Of a stretch of DNA of 64,000 bases, positions 43,052-51,037 are shown piece by piece. Both the position numbers and the translations under genes were made by a program. Origin of the DNA: Pseudomonas sp. Irchel s3h14 (lineage in GTDB: Bacteria; Pseudomonadota; Gammaproteobacteria; Pseudomonadales; Pseudomonadaceae); contig NZ_FYDJ01000010.1 of NCBI RefSeq assembly GCF_900187425.1, forward strand, positions 1 to 64,000, in the 5' to 3' direction. Position 1 is the first letter of the stretch; every line of letters starts with the position of its first letter. The notes below the pieces were generated by a model. That model saw only the letters and a program-made list of their open reading frames with translations. It was not told the DNA's origin and did not search any database.

Positions 43052-44017
43052 TTAGCGGTGTTCTTGAGTATCGCGGTTTTCCAGGACTGTTACGGTGGCC
43101 GTGGTCCCGGCACGCAATCGGTTTTTGGCAGCGTAATCGGGGTCGATCTGTATCCGCACCGGCACCCGCTGCGCCAGTTTGACCCAGGTGTAACTGGGGT
43201 TGATGTTGGCCAGCAATCGACCTCCGGGCAGGTTCTCCCGGTCGGAAATGGCGAAGGCAATGCTTTGCACAGTGCCGCCGAAAGTTTCGCCGCTCATCAA
43301 TTCGATCCTGACTCGGTCGCCCTCCTCGATTCGCGGCAGCTTGGTTTCTTCAAAGTAGCCACTGACATAAAACGAGTCGCTGTCCACCAGCGCCACCAGC
43401 GCGCCACCGGCCGCGGCATAGTCACCCTGACGGGTCAGCAGGTTGGTGACGTAACCACTGATGGGCGCTTCGACCCGCGTGCGCTGCAAGTCCAGTTCGG
43501 CCTGGGTCAATGCGGCGATTGCCAATTGCACGTTGGCCTGGGCCAAACCGAGATTGGCCTGGTTGCGCAACAACTCGGCCTGCGCCACCGCCACTTCCGT
43601 GCTGGATTTCTCCCATTCTTCGCCAGAAATCGCAAGCCGCTGCTTGAGCGTGCGCCGTCGGCGTTCTTCACTCTGACGCTGGCGGAGGAGCGCCTCACTG
43701 GCGACAATCGTTGCCTCGGACTGACCAAGGGTAGCTTTCGCCACTTCCACCGAGCGCTTGGCATGCTCCACCGCGAGGACATAACGCGCCGGGTCGATCT
43801 CCAGCAGCAACTGGCCTTTCTCCACATGCTGGTTGTCCTGCACGCCCAGGCCGACGATGCGCCCCGAGACATCGGCGGACAAAGTCACCACATCGGCACG
43901 CACCCGTGCATCCCGGGTCCAAGGGGCACGGGTGTAATGTTCCCAGGCAAACCAGCCGAGAACAAAAGCCAGCAACACCACCGCCACCGTCGCAAGTCGG
44001 GCAAGGATCTTCTTCAA
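43052..44017 (-). CDS. HlyD-family efflux adaptor (AaeA/EmrA-like)
   Basis: A 321-aa membrane-fusion protein with one N-terminal membrane anchor (LATVAVVLLAFVLGWFAW), the paired lipoyl segments (SADVSGRIVGLGVQDNQHVEKGQLLLEIDPARY; RTRVEAPISGYVTNLLTRQGDYAAAGGALVALVD), and a coiled coil between. The start is TTG at 44017, with GGAG about 10 nt upstream. It forms a tripartite-type pump with the DUF1656 and FUSC genes upstream on the same strand, as in AaeAB (aromatic carboxylate efflux) and fusaric-acid resistance operons. Substrate unknown. Confidence 0.88.
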   Translation of the reverse strand: MKKILARLATVAVVLLAFVLGWFAWEHYTRAPWTRDARVRADVVTLSADVSGRIVGLGVQDNQHVEKGQLLLEIDPARYVLAVEHAKRSVEVAKATLGQSEATIVASEALLRQRQSEERRRRTLKQRLAISGEEWEKSSTEVAVAQAELLRNQANLGLAQANVQLAIAALTQAELDLQRTRVEAPISGYVTNLLTRQGDYAAAGGALVALVDSDSFYVSGYFEETKLPRIEEGDRVRIELMSGETFGGTVQSIAFAISDRENLPGGRLLANINPSYTWVKLAQRVPVRIQIDPDYAAKNRLRAGTTATVTVLENRDTQEHR

Positions 44018-44021
44018 AGCA

Positions 44022-44222
44022 TCAAGCTCCCATGACCAGAATCAGCGTTGCGCAAACGCAGGCGTACAACGCGCCTTCGAACAAGGCTTCATGCCAGACG
44101 AACCGCAACACGCCAATGCGGCGCAAGATCCAGTCCAGCACCAGATAAATCGGTAGCGCAAGCAGTAACGCCTGGGCAATCGGCGGCAAGTAGACGCCAC
44201 CCAATTCAAAATCAATGGGCAA
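44022..44222 (-). CDS. DUF1656 small membrane protein (AaeX-like)
   Basis: A 66-aa protein with two membrane helices (QALLLALPIYLVLDWIL; LYACVCATLILVM) and the D-F-E-L-G-G-V-Y-L-P-P start typical of DUF1656/AaeX. The start is TTG at 44222, with AAGGAG 9 nt upstream inside the FUSC gene, whose end it overlaps by 11 bp. It always accompanies AaeA/AaeB-type pumps; its role is unknown. Confidence 0.88.
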   Translation of the reverse strand: MPIDFELGGVYLPPIAQALLLALPIYLVLDWILRRIGVLRFVWHEALFEGALYACVCATLILVMGA

Positions 44223-46359
44223 GGGCCGGCACTCCTTCCGATTCTGTGGGTTGAAAGTGTTTGCGATGTCGCTCCAGAAACGACACCACGATCAACAACG
44301 CCACACGCATCCGGAATACCGACCACAGGTGTTCATGAACGCCTAAATGCAAGTCGTCCATTTCATCGCCCAAGACACGCAGGCTTCCGAGCAGTTGCTC
44401 AAGGCCAATCCCGGGCCGCCCGGCGATCAATCGTCCGGTCTCACGAACAGCAGCGAGCAAACGGTTTTGTTGATCAGTACTGAGCAACGTGTTGCTTCGC
44501 CCCTGTTGTCTGAGCTGGTTCAGCGCCACGCCCATCGCCATGCACCCGAGGCTGACTTCGAACAGCTCGCTGGATTGCTTGTCGTTGGTAGCCGGCAATA
44601 ATCCCAACATCATGGTCAGGCGATCGACCATGCGGCTTTCAAACGCAAATTGCTGCTCATCGGTGACCTGCGTCTTCAGCAAAGCGTAGACCTGCTCACA
44701 GTTCTCATTGAACAGCCGGCGCATCCGCAAAACGGGCCTGAACGGGAAGATCAAGGCGTAGACACTGAGCGCCAGTGCGGCTGCGCAGATATAGGAACCG
44801 GCAAACTCGAACCACTGAATGGCGCTGTTTTGGCCGATTTCCGTGTTTTGCGGGCCCAGCAACAGAATGGTCGTCAGTCCAAGACCAATGCCTGTGCCAG
44901 TGGTTGGCGGACTGGACAGCCCCACCGCGACGGCATACAGCAAGGGGGTGAGCAACAAGGCGAGTAACTCGAAATCACTGATCATCGGTATCAGCAGGAA
45001 CAGATACAGCGCCGACACCACCAAGGCCAGACCCAGCCCTCTGGCAAAGCTTTGGCTGGCCAGCAACGGTCGTGGAAACGTCGCCATCAGCGAACAGAGA
45101 ATCCCCACCACGATCATCCCGCCACGAGCCCCGTCCCAAGCGGTCTCAATCCAGATCAGACCGGCCACCAGTAATGCGGTAAATGCGCGGATCGCATTCA
45201 TGGCTGCCAATGTGAAATCCAGATGCAAGGGGTTGTCCTGGCCGCGAAACACGCAACTGGCTTCACGCCCTTCCTGGATCGCGTCGCTCAGCTCCAGAAT
45301 CTGCCCCAGTTGCTCCAGCATCCGTGCCTGCTCCCAGCGCAGTGCCCAGGCCAGTGAGCGCAGCGTGGCTGGCATCGTCTCGGTCAGTTGTTCAGACCTG
45401 TAGGCCAGTTCATCAAAGCGTTGTTGCAGCGCGGCGAAATGGTGGCGAGCCTCAGTCGATAATGAACGCCCCTGCCGGGCCACTTCATCGAGGAAGACCA
45501 GTTCCTCGGCAAGTAAACGCTGTGAGTCGACGGGCAGTGCGCCTTTCCAGCGCTCAATCAGCAGTTCCCGCTGGTTGCGCAACGCCGTCAGCCGTGAAGT
45601 CAGTAACACCAGTTGGTTGCCAAGCAACTGCACCAGACTATTGGCGCTGCGCAGACGTGGCGCATCAAAGTACAAATGCCGCCGTACCCCCTCAAGGGCG
45701 CTGATCTCGCCTAGCAGCTTCATCTGCCGCTGACGGAAGTCGGCCTCGCTTTCTTCGGTTCGAATGACGGCTGCCGCATGAGTCGCGAGCAGCTTGATCA
45801 CTTGATCGATCCTGCCGAAGTAGTCCCGCGCCACAGTTTCCGGTCGCGCGGTGAGCAGGCTGACCACGCACACGCAAGCCACCGCCAATAACGTCTCGGT
45901 CACACGGGTCACGGCCAGTAGGAAGGTGCCGCCCTGATCGGGCACCGCCAGCAGCGCCACGACCGCCGCCGTGTACCCGCTCAAAACAAACGCCTGGGAA
46001 CTGGTGTAGCGCAACAAGGTGCCGCCGGCGGTACACAGCGCCAGCCACAAGGCCAGGGTGAGGATGAAAGGCAGGGGCGCCTGGGGAAAGATCGCCATGA
46101 TCAACACCGCCACGACCGCCCCGAGTGTGGTGCCAATGACCTGGCCGAAACTCCGGGCCAGGGCCATGCCGCCCAATGGCTGGCTGACGATGACCACCGC
46201 CATGATCGACCACTTGGGCTGCTCAAGGTCGAACAGGAACGCCAGATACAACGTCAGCAGCCCGGCCGCGATGGTCCGCAGGGCGAACAACGCCACTCCG
46301 GGCCCGGGGTTGAGTATTGCTTTGAAGTACTGAAGCAGCGGTTGCATGGGAACGCTCAT
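44212..46359 (-). CDS. FUSC-family transporter (AaeB / fusaric-acid resistance type)
   Basis: A 715-aa inner-membrane transporter with two sets of about five to six helices separated by a long cytoplasmic region. LEQPKWSIMAVVIVSQPLGGMALARSFGQVIGT is the FUSC (PF04632/PF13515) signature and is partly echoed in the second half (TAWDGARGGMIVVGILCSLMATFPRPLLASQSFARG). The start at 46359 (ATG, GGAG upstream) is preferred to 46386. First gene of a three-gene operon; probably exports aromatic acids or fusaric-acid-like compounds. Confidence 0.9.
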   Translation of the reverse strand: MSVPMQPLLQYFKAILNPGPGVALFALRTIAAGLLTLYLAFLFDLEQPKWSIMAVVIVSQPLGGMALARSFGQVIGTTLGAVVAVLIMAIFPQAPLPFILTLALWLALCTAGGTLLRYTSSQAFVLSGYTAAVVALLAVPDQGGTFLLAVTRVTETLLAVACVCVVSLLTARPETVARDYFGRIDQVIKLLATHAAAVIRTEESEADFRQRQMKLLGEISALEGVRRHLYFDAPRLRSANSLVQLLGNQLVLLTSRLTALRNQRELLIERWKGALPVDSQRLLAEELVFLDEVARQGRSLSTEARHHFAALQQRFDELAYRSEQLTETMPATLRSLAWALRWEQARMLEQLGQILELSDAIQEGREASCVFRGQDNPLHLDFTLAAMNAIRAFTALLVAGLIWIETAWDGARGGMIVVGILCSLMATFPRPLLASQSFARGLGLALVVSALYLFLLIPMISDFELLALLLTPLLYAVAVGLSSPPTTGTGIGLGLTTILLLGPQNTEIGQNSAIQWFEFAGSYICAAALALSVYALIFPFRPVLRMRRLFNENCEQVYALLKTQVTDEQQFAFESRMVDRLTMMLGLLPATNDKQSSELFEVSLGCMAMGVALNQLRQQGRSNTLLSTDQQNRLLAAVRETGRLIAGRPGIGLEQLLGSLRVLGDEMDDLHLGVHEHLWSVFRMRVALLIVVSFLERHRKHFQPTESEGVPALAH

Positions 46360-46527
46360 AGAGTCATCTCCAGCAAGCGTAGTCACTGCCTAGGCGCCTC
46401 GACGGGTTTCAATGTCGACGCAACGTAACCGTCCGGCCAACTCACCTTTCTGACCTCGACGCCAAAGGCGATGGTGTCCACCTAATTTAAGCGGACACCA
46501 TTTCTAGCCTTTTAAGCGGGTCTTTCC

Positions 46528-46869
46528 ATGCAGCCACAACGCCGTTCCTATTCCAAATCCTTCAAGGCCCAGGTTGTCCAAGAGTGCGCCCAGCCCGGAG
46601 CTTCGATTGCCAGCGTTGCGCAGAAGCACAGCCTTAACGCGAACCTCGTCCATAAATGGATTCGGGTACAAACGAGCAAAGCCACGGCGCTGCAACCTGC
46701 TTTCATTCCGCTGCCTTTGCAGCTAGCCGGAGGGCATCCCCTGGCTCCTTCATCGAGCATCTGCGTTGAAATCCAGCACCCGCGTGGCCGGCCGAAAGCG
46801 CCGCCTGTGCCACCTTTCTGTGAGACCTGTTGCGATGATTCGCATCGACGCCATCTGGCTTGCCACTGA
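46528..46869 (+). pseudogene. tnpA: IS66 TnpA-like protein (degenerate C-terminus)
   Basis: A 113-aa frame beginning RRSYSKSFKAQVVQECAQPGASIASVAQKHSLNANLVHKWI, the helix-turn-helix start of IS66 TnpA. The C-terminus (RPKAPPVPPFCETCCDD) does not look like the family, and the frame overlaps the tnpB start by 35 bp, so the end has probably been shifted by a small deletion. It cannot support transposition alone. Confidence 0.75.
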
Positions 46870-47017
46870 ACCGATGGACATGCGTGCCGATACCGAGACC
46901 GCGTTAGCCCGGCTTATTGCTGTGTTCGGTGCGGCGAAGCCGCTCTGTGCTTATCTCTTTGCCAATCGCCGCGCCAATCGGATGAAAGTTCTGGTGCATG
47001 AGTGGGTGCCGGCCTGA
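46835..47017 (+). pseudogene. tnpB: IS66 TnpB, 3'-truncated
   Basis: From ATG at 46835, 60 residues: MIRIDAIWLATEPMDMRADTETAL and LCAYLFANRRANRMKVLVHE are highly typical of IS66 TnpB (usually about 115 aa). The match stops after KVLVH, where the next sequence leads straight into the right terminal repeat, marking the internal deletion point at about 47000. Confidence 0.82.
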
Positions 47018-47156
47018 CTTACGCAAGGTGAGTTGGGCGTACGCTTACAATGAACCTTCGAGGCCTAACGTTTGACATGAGAGACTTGGCCAGGCTTGCC
47101 AGAACAGCCTTTCGATGGAAGGGTTAGACCTCAGGGGGCACACTGCGCTCTCAGCC

Positions 47157-47687
47157 TTAGGGGCAGGTAGCCAGAGGCCAACCGACGCGCGCGGCACGGA
47201 GGAGGCTGGCCTTAACAACCAAGCGGTGAAATGGGGCAATAACGAAGATGTAGGCCCGGCCTAGACGGTTGTGGCACTGGACCACGGTTGAAAAAACGAG
47301 TTGGCGACTGCCTTCTGGCTCTGCCTCTCCAGAACATAGGATCGATATCCGGAAGTCGAGGTGCTTGTCGTCCTCTCCCAACACGATTTCAGTCTGGTTC
47401 GTGCTGTAGACCTTGAAGATTCCAACCCGATTAGCAAGTGAGGCCAAGTGTTTGGCTGTCTTGAGACCGAAACAGGCAACGATAGTGTCTCGGACTGTCG
47501 TGAGCCATCCGATCCAGGATGGCTGGTGGGAAAAGATGAATCGAGCTAGCAAATCTGGATTGCTGGATGTGCCCGCAGGGAGCCGAATCGCAAAAGCGTC
47601 CGCCAGGTTCATCGACTTGTAAAGGTGGGTGACGCCGGACCTCGAGGGGACTGGCACGGACATAATGAGCTCAAATTCTTGGGGCAT
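47157..47687 (-). CDS. DUF2867-family protein
   Basis: A 176-aa protein fitting DUF2867: HLYKSMNLADAFAIRLP, FSHQPSWIGWLTTVRDTIVACFGLKTA, VLGEDDKHLDFRISIL and STVVQCHNRLGRAYIFVIAPFHRLVV. Its function is unknown; the family is often found near TetR-type regulators. The second Met (47663) is an alternative start. It lies in the accessory patch after the IS66 element. Confidence 0.78.
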   Translation of the reverse strand: MPQEFELIMSVPVPSRSGVTHLYKSMNLADAFAIRLPAGTSSNPDLLARFIFSHQPSWIGWLTTVRDTIVACFGLKTAKHLASLANRVGIFKVYSTNQTEIVLGEDDKHLDFRISILCSGEAEPEGSRQLVFSTVVQCHNRLGRAYIFVIAPFHRLVVKASLLRAARVGWPLATCP

Positions 47688-48102
47688 CGGGGATCTCTCC
47701 TGAGTTCTAACTACTAATTAGACGACATGCCATGTCGCGTTTCTTGTTGCGATGGTTTGTCGTATAACGCTCCTTGTCGCCCTGTCAGTGCTTGTCTAGC
47801 TTAGAAGTGACGGTTACCGACTTTCAAGCCGGACAGGGACAACCGCGCTCACTGCTCATTCCCAAGCACACGAGGTATCTGCATAGTGGAGGAATCTCGC
47901 TGTACAAGCGGCTCTTTTTCCATATTGCGGCGTGCCTACTTAGGCTATCAGGTACGTATTCAAGTGTGGGGTTCACGGCAACTTCAGGTTCCAGGCGCAG
48001 TAGCGCACCAGGAGCGGAGCTCGCATGGGTCGTGGCGATGCCGTCCGGATAACCAATGTCCACGCCTTGATGAGGTCCAGAGCCTCGCTGAGCGAGCATG
48101 GA
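47688..48102. other. Non-coding stretch, no supported gene
   Basis: This 415-bp interval has only short frames with no recognisable domain or good ribosome site. It separates the DUF2867 gene from the DJ-1/PfpI gene and appears less GC-rich than the flanks. Debris of an earlier gene is possible. Confidence 0.4.
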
Positions 48103-48735
48103 TTAACTGGATGTCGTTGAGGCGCCAACTTCTCCTTGTCGGATACTGAGCCCGATCAAGGCATCATAGAGCTCTTGCTGCCCAGCTGGCAGAACAGGGA
48201 GCAACGTCGCACGGCGCTTGGCGACATCGAACCAGGATTCAACCAACCATCCCACCAGATAGAGCGCCGAAAGGCATCTGCCAGCGGTTGCAACGTTCCC
48301 CTGGCATACAAGAGGCTGGTCCACGGGCTCAAGTCCCAGAGCTTGCAAGCTCGATCGTGCATCCGGATGTGTAGTTGCTTGGCCGCTGAGCAGCCCAAGC
48401 CGTTCGAGAATGAAAGCTCCGGCGCATATGGAGCCGATTCGCTGGCGTCTGGAGTCAAGTTCAAACGACGGCAGGAAATCTGGGGCGGCAAGTGCAGCGG
48501 GTATCCCTTCCTTGCCGCTGACGAACAATACCGCGTCGGCACTATTGGCCTCGGAAAGCGGACCGTGCACCGAAACAGGCAGGCCGTGCGCCGATCGCAC
48601 GATAGAGCTAGAACCCAATATTCGGACGTGCCAGTCCTCAGTGTTGCGGCCTAAAATGTCCCACATCAGGAATAGGTCGATATCAGTGAATTGGTCGAAA
48701 GCAACCAGAACGATTTTCTTCAAGGCGAGCTCCAT
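48103..48735 (-). CDS. DJ-1/PfpI (class-I glutamine amidotransferase-like) protein
   Basis: A 210-aa DJ-1/PfpI protein: KKIVLVAFDQFTDIDLFLMWDIL opens the fold and RIGSICAGAFILERLGLLSGQATTHP carries the nucleophile-elbow Cys (ICAGA) and the following His. Similar proteins act as isonitrile hydratases or as the sensor half of GATase-AraC regulators; no AraC domain is attached. The ATG at 48735 (MELALKKIVLVAF) is preferred to 48813. It is divergent from the TetR gene, with a perfect operator-like palindrome between them. Confidence 0.85.
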   Translation of the reverse strand: MELALKKIVLVAFDQFTDIDLFLMWDILGRNTEDWHVRILGSSSIVRSAHGLPVSVHGPLSEANSADAVLFVSGKEGIPAALAAPDFLPSFELDSRRQRIGSICAGAFILERLGLLSGQATTHPDARSSLQALGLEPVDQPLVCQGNVATAGRCLSALYLVGWLVESWFDVAKRRATLLPVLPAGQQELYDALIGLSIRQGEVGASTTSS

Positions 48736-48805
48736 GAAAAGTGCTGGCGTGCAAAACGCAACGGCCATCTTTGCTGGTGTTCGCAGCGTATCAATCGGTT
48801 GCGCA

Positions 48806-48824
48806 CCATACACAGTCTGTATGG
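48806..48824. promoter_or_regulatory. TetR-type operator candidate, 7-5-7 palindrome
   Basis: CCATACA-CAGTC-TGTATGG is a perfect 7-bp inverted repeat 26 bp before the TetR start (48850) and 71 bp before the DJ-1/PfpI start. Position between the divergent genes is typical of autoregulated TetR operators. Confidence 0.65.
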
Positions 48825-48849
48825 CGCTAAATATGGAGCGAAGTAACTG

Positions 48850-49404
48850 GTGAGAAAACTAACTCGTAACCATTGGATCGCGGCTGGTTTTGAGGCCCTC
48901 GACCAAATAGGGCATATTGGCGTTTCGGCCGAGAGTCTATCGCGCCGATTGAATGTGACCCGCGGATCGTTCTATCACCATTTCCGCAATCGCGAAGACT
49001 TTGTCCGCACCTTGCTGGCCGCTTGGGAAGAAGACTACACGGAGCGCATGCTCGCTTATGCGGCGCAGGGTCGTAGCGCGGGCGAAACCTTGAAACGCTA
49101 CTTGAGTATTGCCGCTGAGAAACAACCTGGGCGGGAAGTTTCCATCCGAGCCTGGTCGCTGCACGATCCGTTGGTAGGCGAGTTTCAGCAGCGTGTTGAC
49201 ACAAGACGACTGGACTTCGCGATACGGACATGCCGCCGCTTGGTCCATATGCCAGGCGAAGCAGAAGTGATTGGTCAGGTGGCCCATCTGTGCCTGATTG
49301 GTGGTCAACAGGCAGGGCTGCGGCGTGATGCCGCTCGCTTCAACAGTTTCCTGCATCGAGCCTTTTCACTTTTCGAAGGGGCTCTTCCACCGTGGCGGGT
49401 CTAA
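48850..49404 (+). CDS. TetR-family regulator
   Basis: A 184-aa TetR-type repressor. The helix-turn-helix is HIGVSAESLSRRLNVTRGSFYHHFRNREDFVRTLL; the ligand domain is divergent. The start codon is GTG. It is likely to control itself and the divergent DJ-1/PfpI gene through the palindrome at 48806-48824. The inducer is unknown. Confidence 0.88.
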   Translation: MRKLTRNHWIAAGFEALDQIGHIGVSAESLSRRLNVTRGSFYHHFRNREDFVRTLLAAWEEDYTERMLAYAAQGRSAGETLKRYLSIAAEKQPGREVSIRAWSLHDPLVGEFQQRVDTRRLDFAIRTCRRLVHMPGEAEVIGQVAHLCLIGGQQAGLRRDAARFNSFLHRAFSLFEGALPPWRV

Positions 49405-49539
49405 GTCATGAGCTAAATTGGGTAACTGAATAAATAGAGTTCGCGTGCCACTGCAAATGTGTTTGGGTAGGGACGTCGCTACCAATCTCAACGGCAGCTA
49501 AATTCTCGGCAGCACTCAATTCCTTCACCGAATGGCTGC

Positions 49540-49818
49540 TTGAACGCCATTCCCTTCAAGGCAAGCCGCCTAGCTAACGCGATCTACCAATCTCCAGCTC
49601 TATTGCACGCCATTGGTCTCCTAGGGCTAACGTCCATGCCACTGGCCTACGGCACTAACTTGAGTACGGTCTTCACCACACGCATACCCTGCACAAGGCG
49701 TATTCCCCGTACGCTTACGACGCAACCTGTAGGCAAAATCATTGATAGGCCAGTCTGCCTCGAATCGACTGACTCACGTATTCAACTGAGTCTGGGTTTG
49801 ACTCAAAGCCTTGCCTGA
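49540..49818 (+). pseudogene. Possible 5' fragment of an exported protein
   Basis: A 92-codon frame from TTG. Its first 38 residues look like an export signal (SPALLHAIGLLGLTSMPLAYG) but the remainder (TRRIPRTLTTQPVGKI) has no domain character. It may be the start of a lost secreted protein. The 461-bp gap 49405-49865 holds nothing else. Confidence 0.25.
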
Positions 49819-49865
49819 CCGAAGCTGGCACCTTTGCAACAGCTTGCCAGCTCCCGGATTCCTGC

Positions 49866-50921
49866 ATGCCCCAGTCCCGCCGCTACTTGCTCATCAGCCT
49901 CTGCGTCCTGTTTGCCATCGGCGTTGCCTGGTTTTCCCTGCGCAGCACAACCCCCGCCGTGCCGGAGGCGATCAAGCGTGGCTACAGCGAGGCGCTGAAT
50001 CAGGCGCGCGCAGGCCAACCGGGCGCAGCGCGGGTCCTCTACCAGCAATTGGGCCGCCCTGATATATCGGTCAAGCGCCGCGTCTGGTTGCATGCCGAAC
50101 TGCCCAACTACCCGAGCTCCGTGGCCCTGAAACTGGCGGATGCGGACTTGCAGCATGAGTCGCCGGACGTGCGCATCGCGGCGATCAAAAGCATCAGCGG
50201 TCTGGTGCCCAGCGGTCAGCGCAGCCTGCTGCTGGGCCCGTTACTCGATGACGGCGAACAGCGCGTCCGCTATGCCGCCGTGAATGCTTTGCTGGGGCTA
50301 TCGCCGGACGACCTCGGTTTGTACTTCGGGCCGCTGGAGCAAGCCATCGATGCCTGGGAACAGGACCTGAAGAGTCAACCGGAAAGCGCCGACAACCAAT
50401 ATCAACTGGCTCGACTGCATCTGCACAATGCCGAATTGAAAGAGGCGCAGCAGGCACTGCAGAACACCTTGCGTCTTGCGCCCGGCAACCTGCCCGCGCT
50501 GGTGATGCAAATCGACGTGCTGGATCGCCTGGGCCAAAACGATGCTGCCCGGCAACTGTTGGCCAAGCAGCTAAAGGCTCAGCCCGACTCGGCCTACCTG
50601 CAACATGCCCTGGGACTCTGGCTGTTGCATCACGGGCAAAGTGAGTTCGCCCTGCTCGGCCTTTCCAAAGCCGTGGAACTGGAGCCGGACAACAAGGATT
50701 ACCGCTACGACCTGGCCACCACGCTTCACGATGAACAGGAGCTGGAAGCGGCGCAGAAACAGTTGCAGGAGATCGTCCAGCGCCACCCGGCCGACCGAAA
50801 AGCCCGGGTATTGTTGATCAACTACTGGAAAGAAAGCGGCCAGCTACAGAACGTGCAAATTCTGTTGGCGCAACTTGAACAACTCAATCCCGACGACCCC
50901 GCCTTGCAGCAAGGGCTTTAA
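49866..50921 (+). CDS. HEAT/TPR-repeat protein with an N-terminal membrane anchor
   Basis: A 351-aa protein: signal-anchor YLLISLCVLFAIGVAWFS, then HEAT-like helices (ESPDVRIAAIKSISGLVPSG; DGEQRVRYAAVNALLGLSPDDLGL) and about four TPR units (NQYQLARLHLHNAELKEAQQAL; AYLQHALGLWLLHHGQSEFALLGLSKAVEL). It is expected to be a periplasmic scaffold. It lies 117 bp before the KaiC-like gene on the same strand but its functional link is unknown. Confidence 0.78.
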   Translation: MPQSRRYLLISLCVLFAIGVAWFSLRSTTPAVPEAIKRGYSEALNQARAGQPGAARVLYQQLGRPDISVKRRVWLHAELPNYPSSVALKLADADLQHESPDVRIAAIKSISGLVPSGQRSLLLGPLLDDGEQRVRYAAVNALLGLSPDDLGLYFGPLEQAIDAWEQDLKSQPESADNQYQLARLHLHNAELKEAQQALQNTLRLAPGNLPALVMQIDVLDRLGQNDAARQLLAKQLKAQPDSAYLQHALGLWLLHHGQSEFALLGLSKAVELEPDNKDYRYDLATTLHDEQELEAAQKQLQEIVQRHPADRKARVLLINYWKESGQLQNVQILLAQLEQLNPDDPALQQGL

Positions 50922-51037
50922 CAACAGCAAAAATTTCGTTGAACTCGTCGTCTCGGCCAAGGGTCAAGAGAACAGGCAGTCCATTCAGGCACTTACGGCC
51001 TGCTGCCTCGCTTCCCCTAGTCATGAGAGGGCATTTT

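Larger units (their letters stand above)
46425..47048 (+). mobile_element. Internally deleted IS66-family element
   Basis: Imperfect 24-bp terminal inverted repeats at 46425-46448 and 47025-47048 share the core CCAACTCACCTT and begin GTAA-CGT. Between them are an almost complete tnpA and the first 60 codons of tnpB only; the large tnpC is missing. The total of 624 bp compares with about 2.5 kb for complete members. Both ends are intact, so it could be moved in trans. No direct 8-bp target repeat is seen at its flanks (GACGCAAC left, AATGAACC right). A palindrome ATGGTGTCC...GGACACCAT (46471-46501) lies in the tnpA leader. Confidence 0.8.

Noticed and set aside
46471..46501. ATGGTGTCC...GGACACCAT considered as an IS end
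   Set aside because: The real terminal repeats match at 46425-46448 and 47025-47048; this palindrome is internal, in the tnpA leader.
47886..48149. 87-aa plus-strand frame before the DJ-1/PfpI gene
   Set aside because: No recognisable features; runs into the 3' end of the opposite gene.
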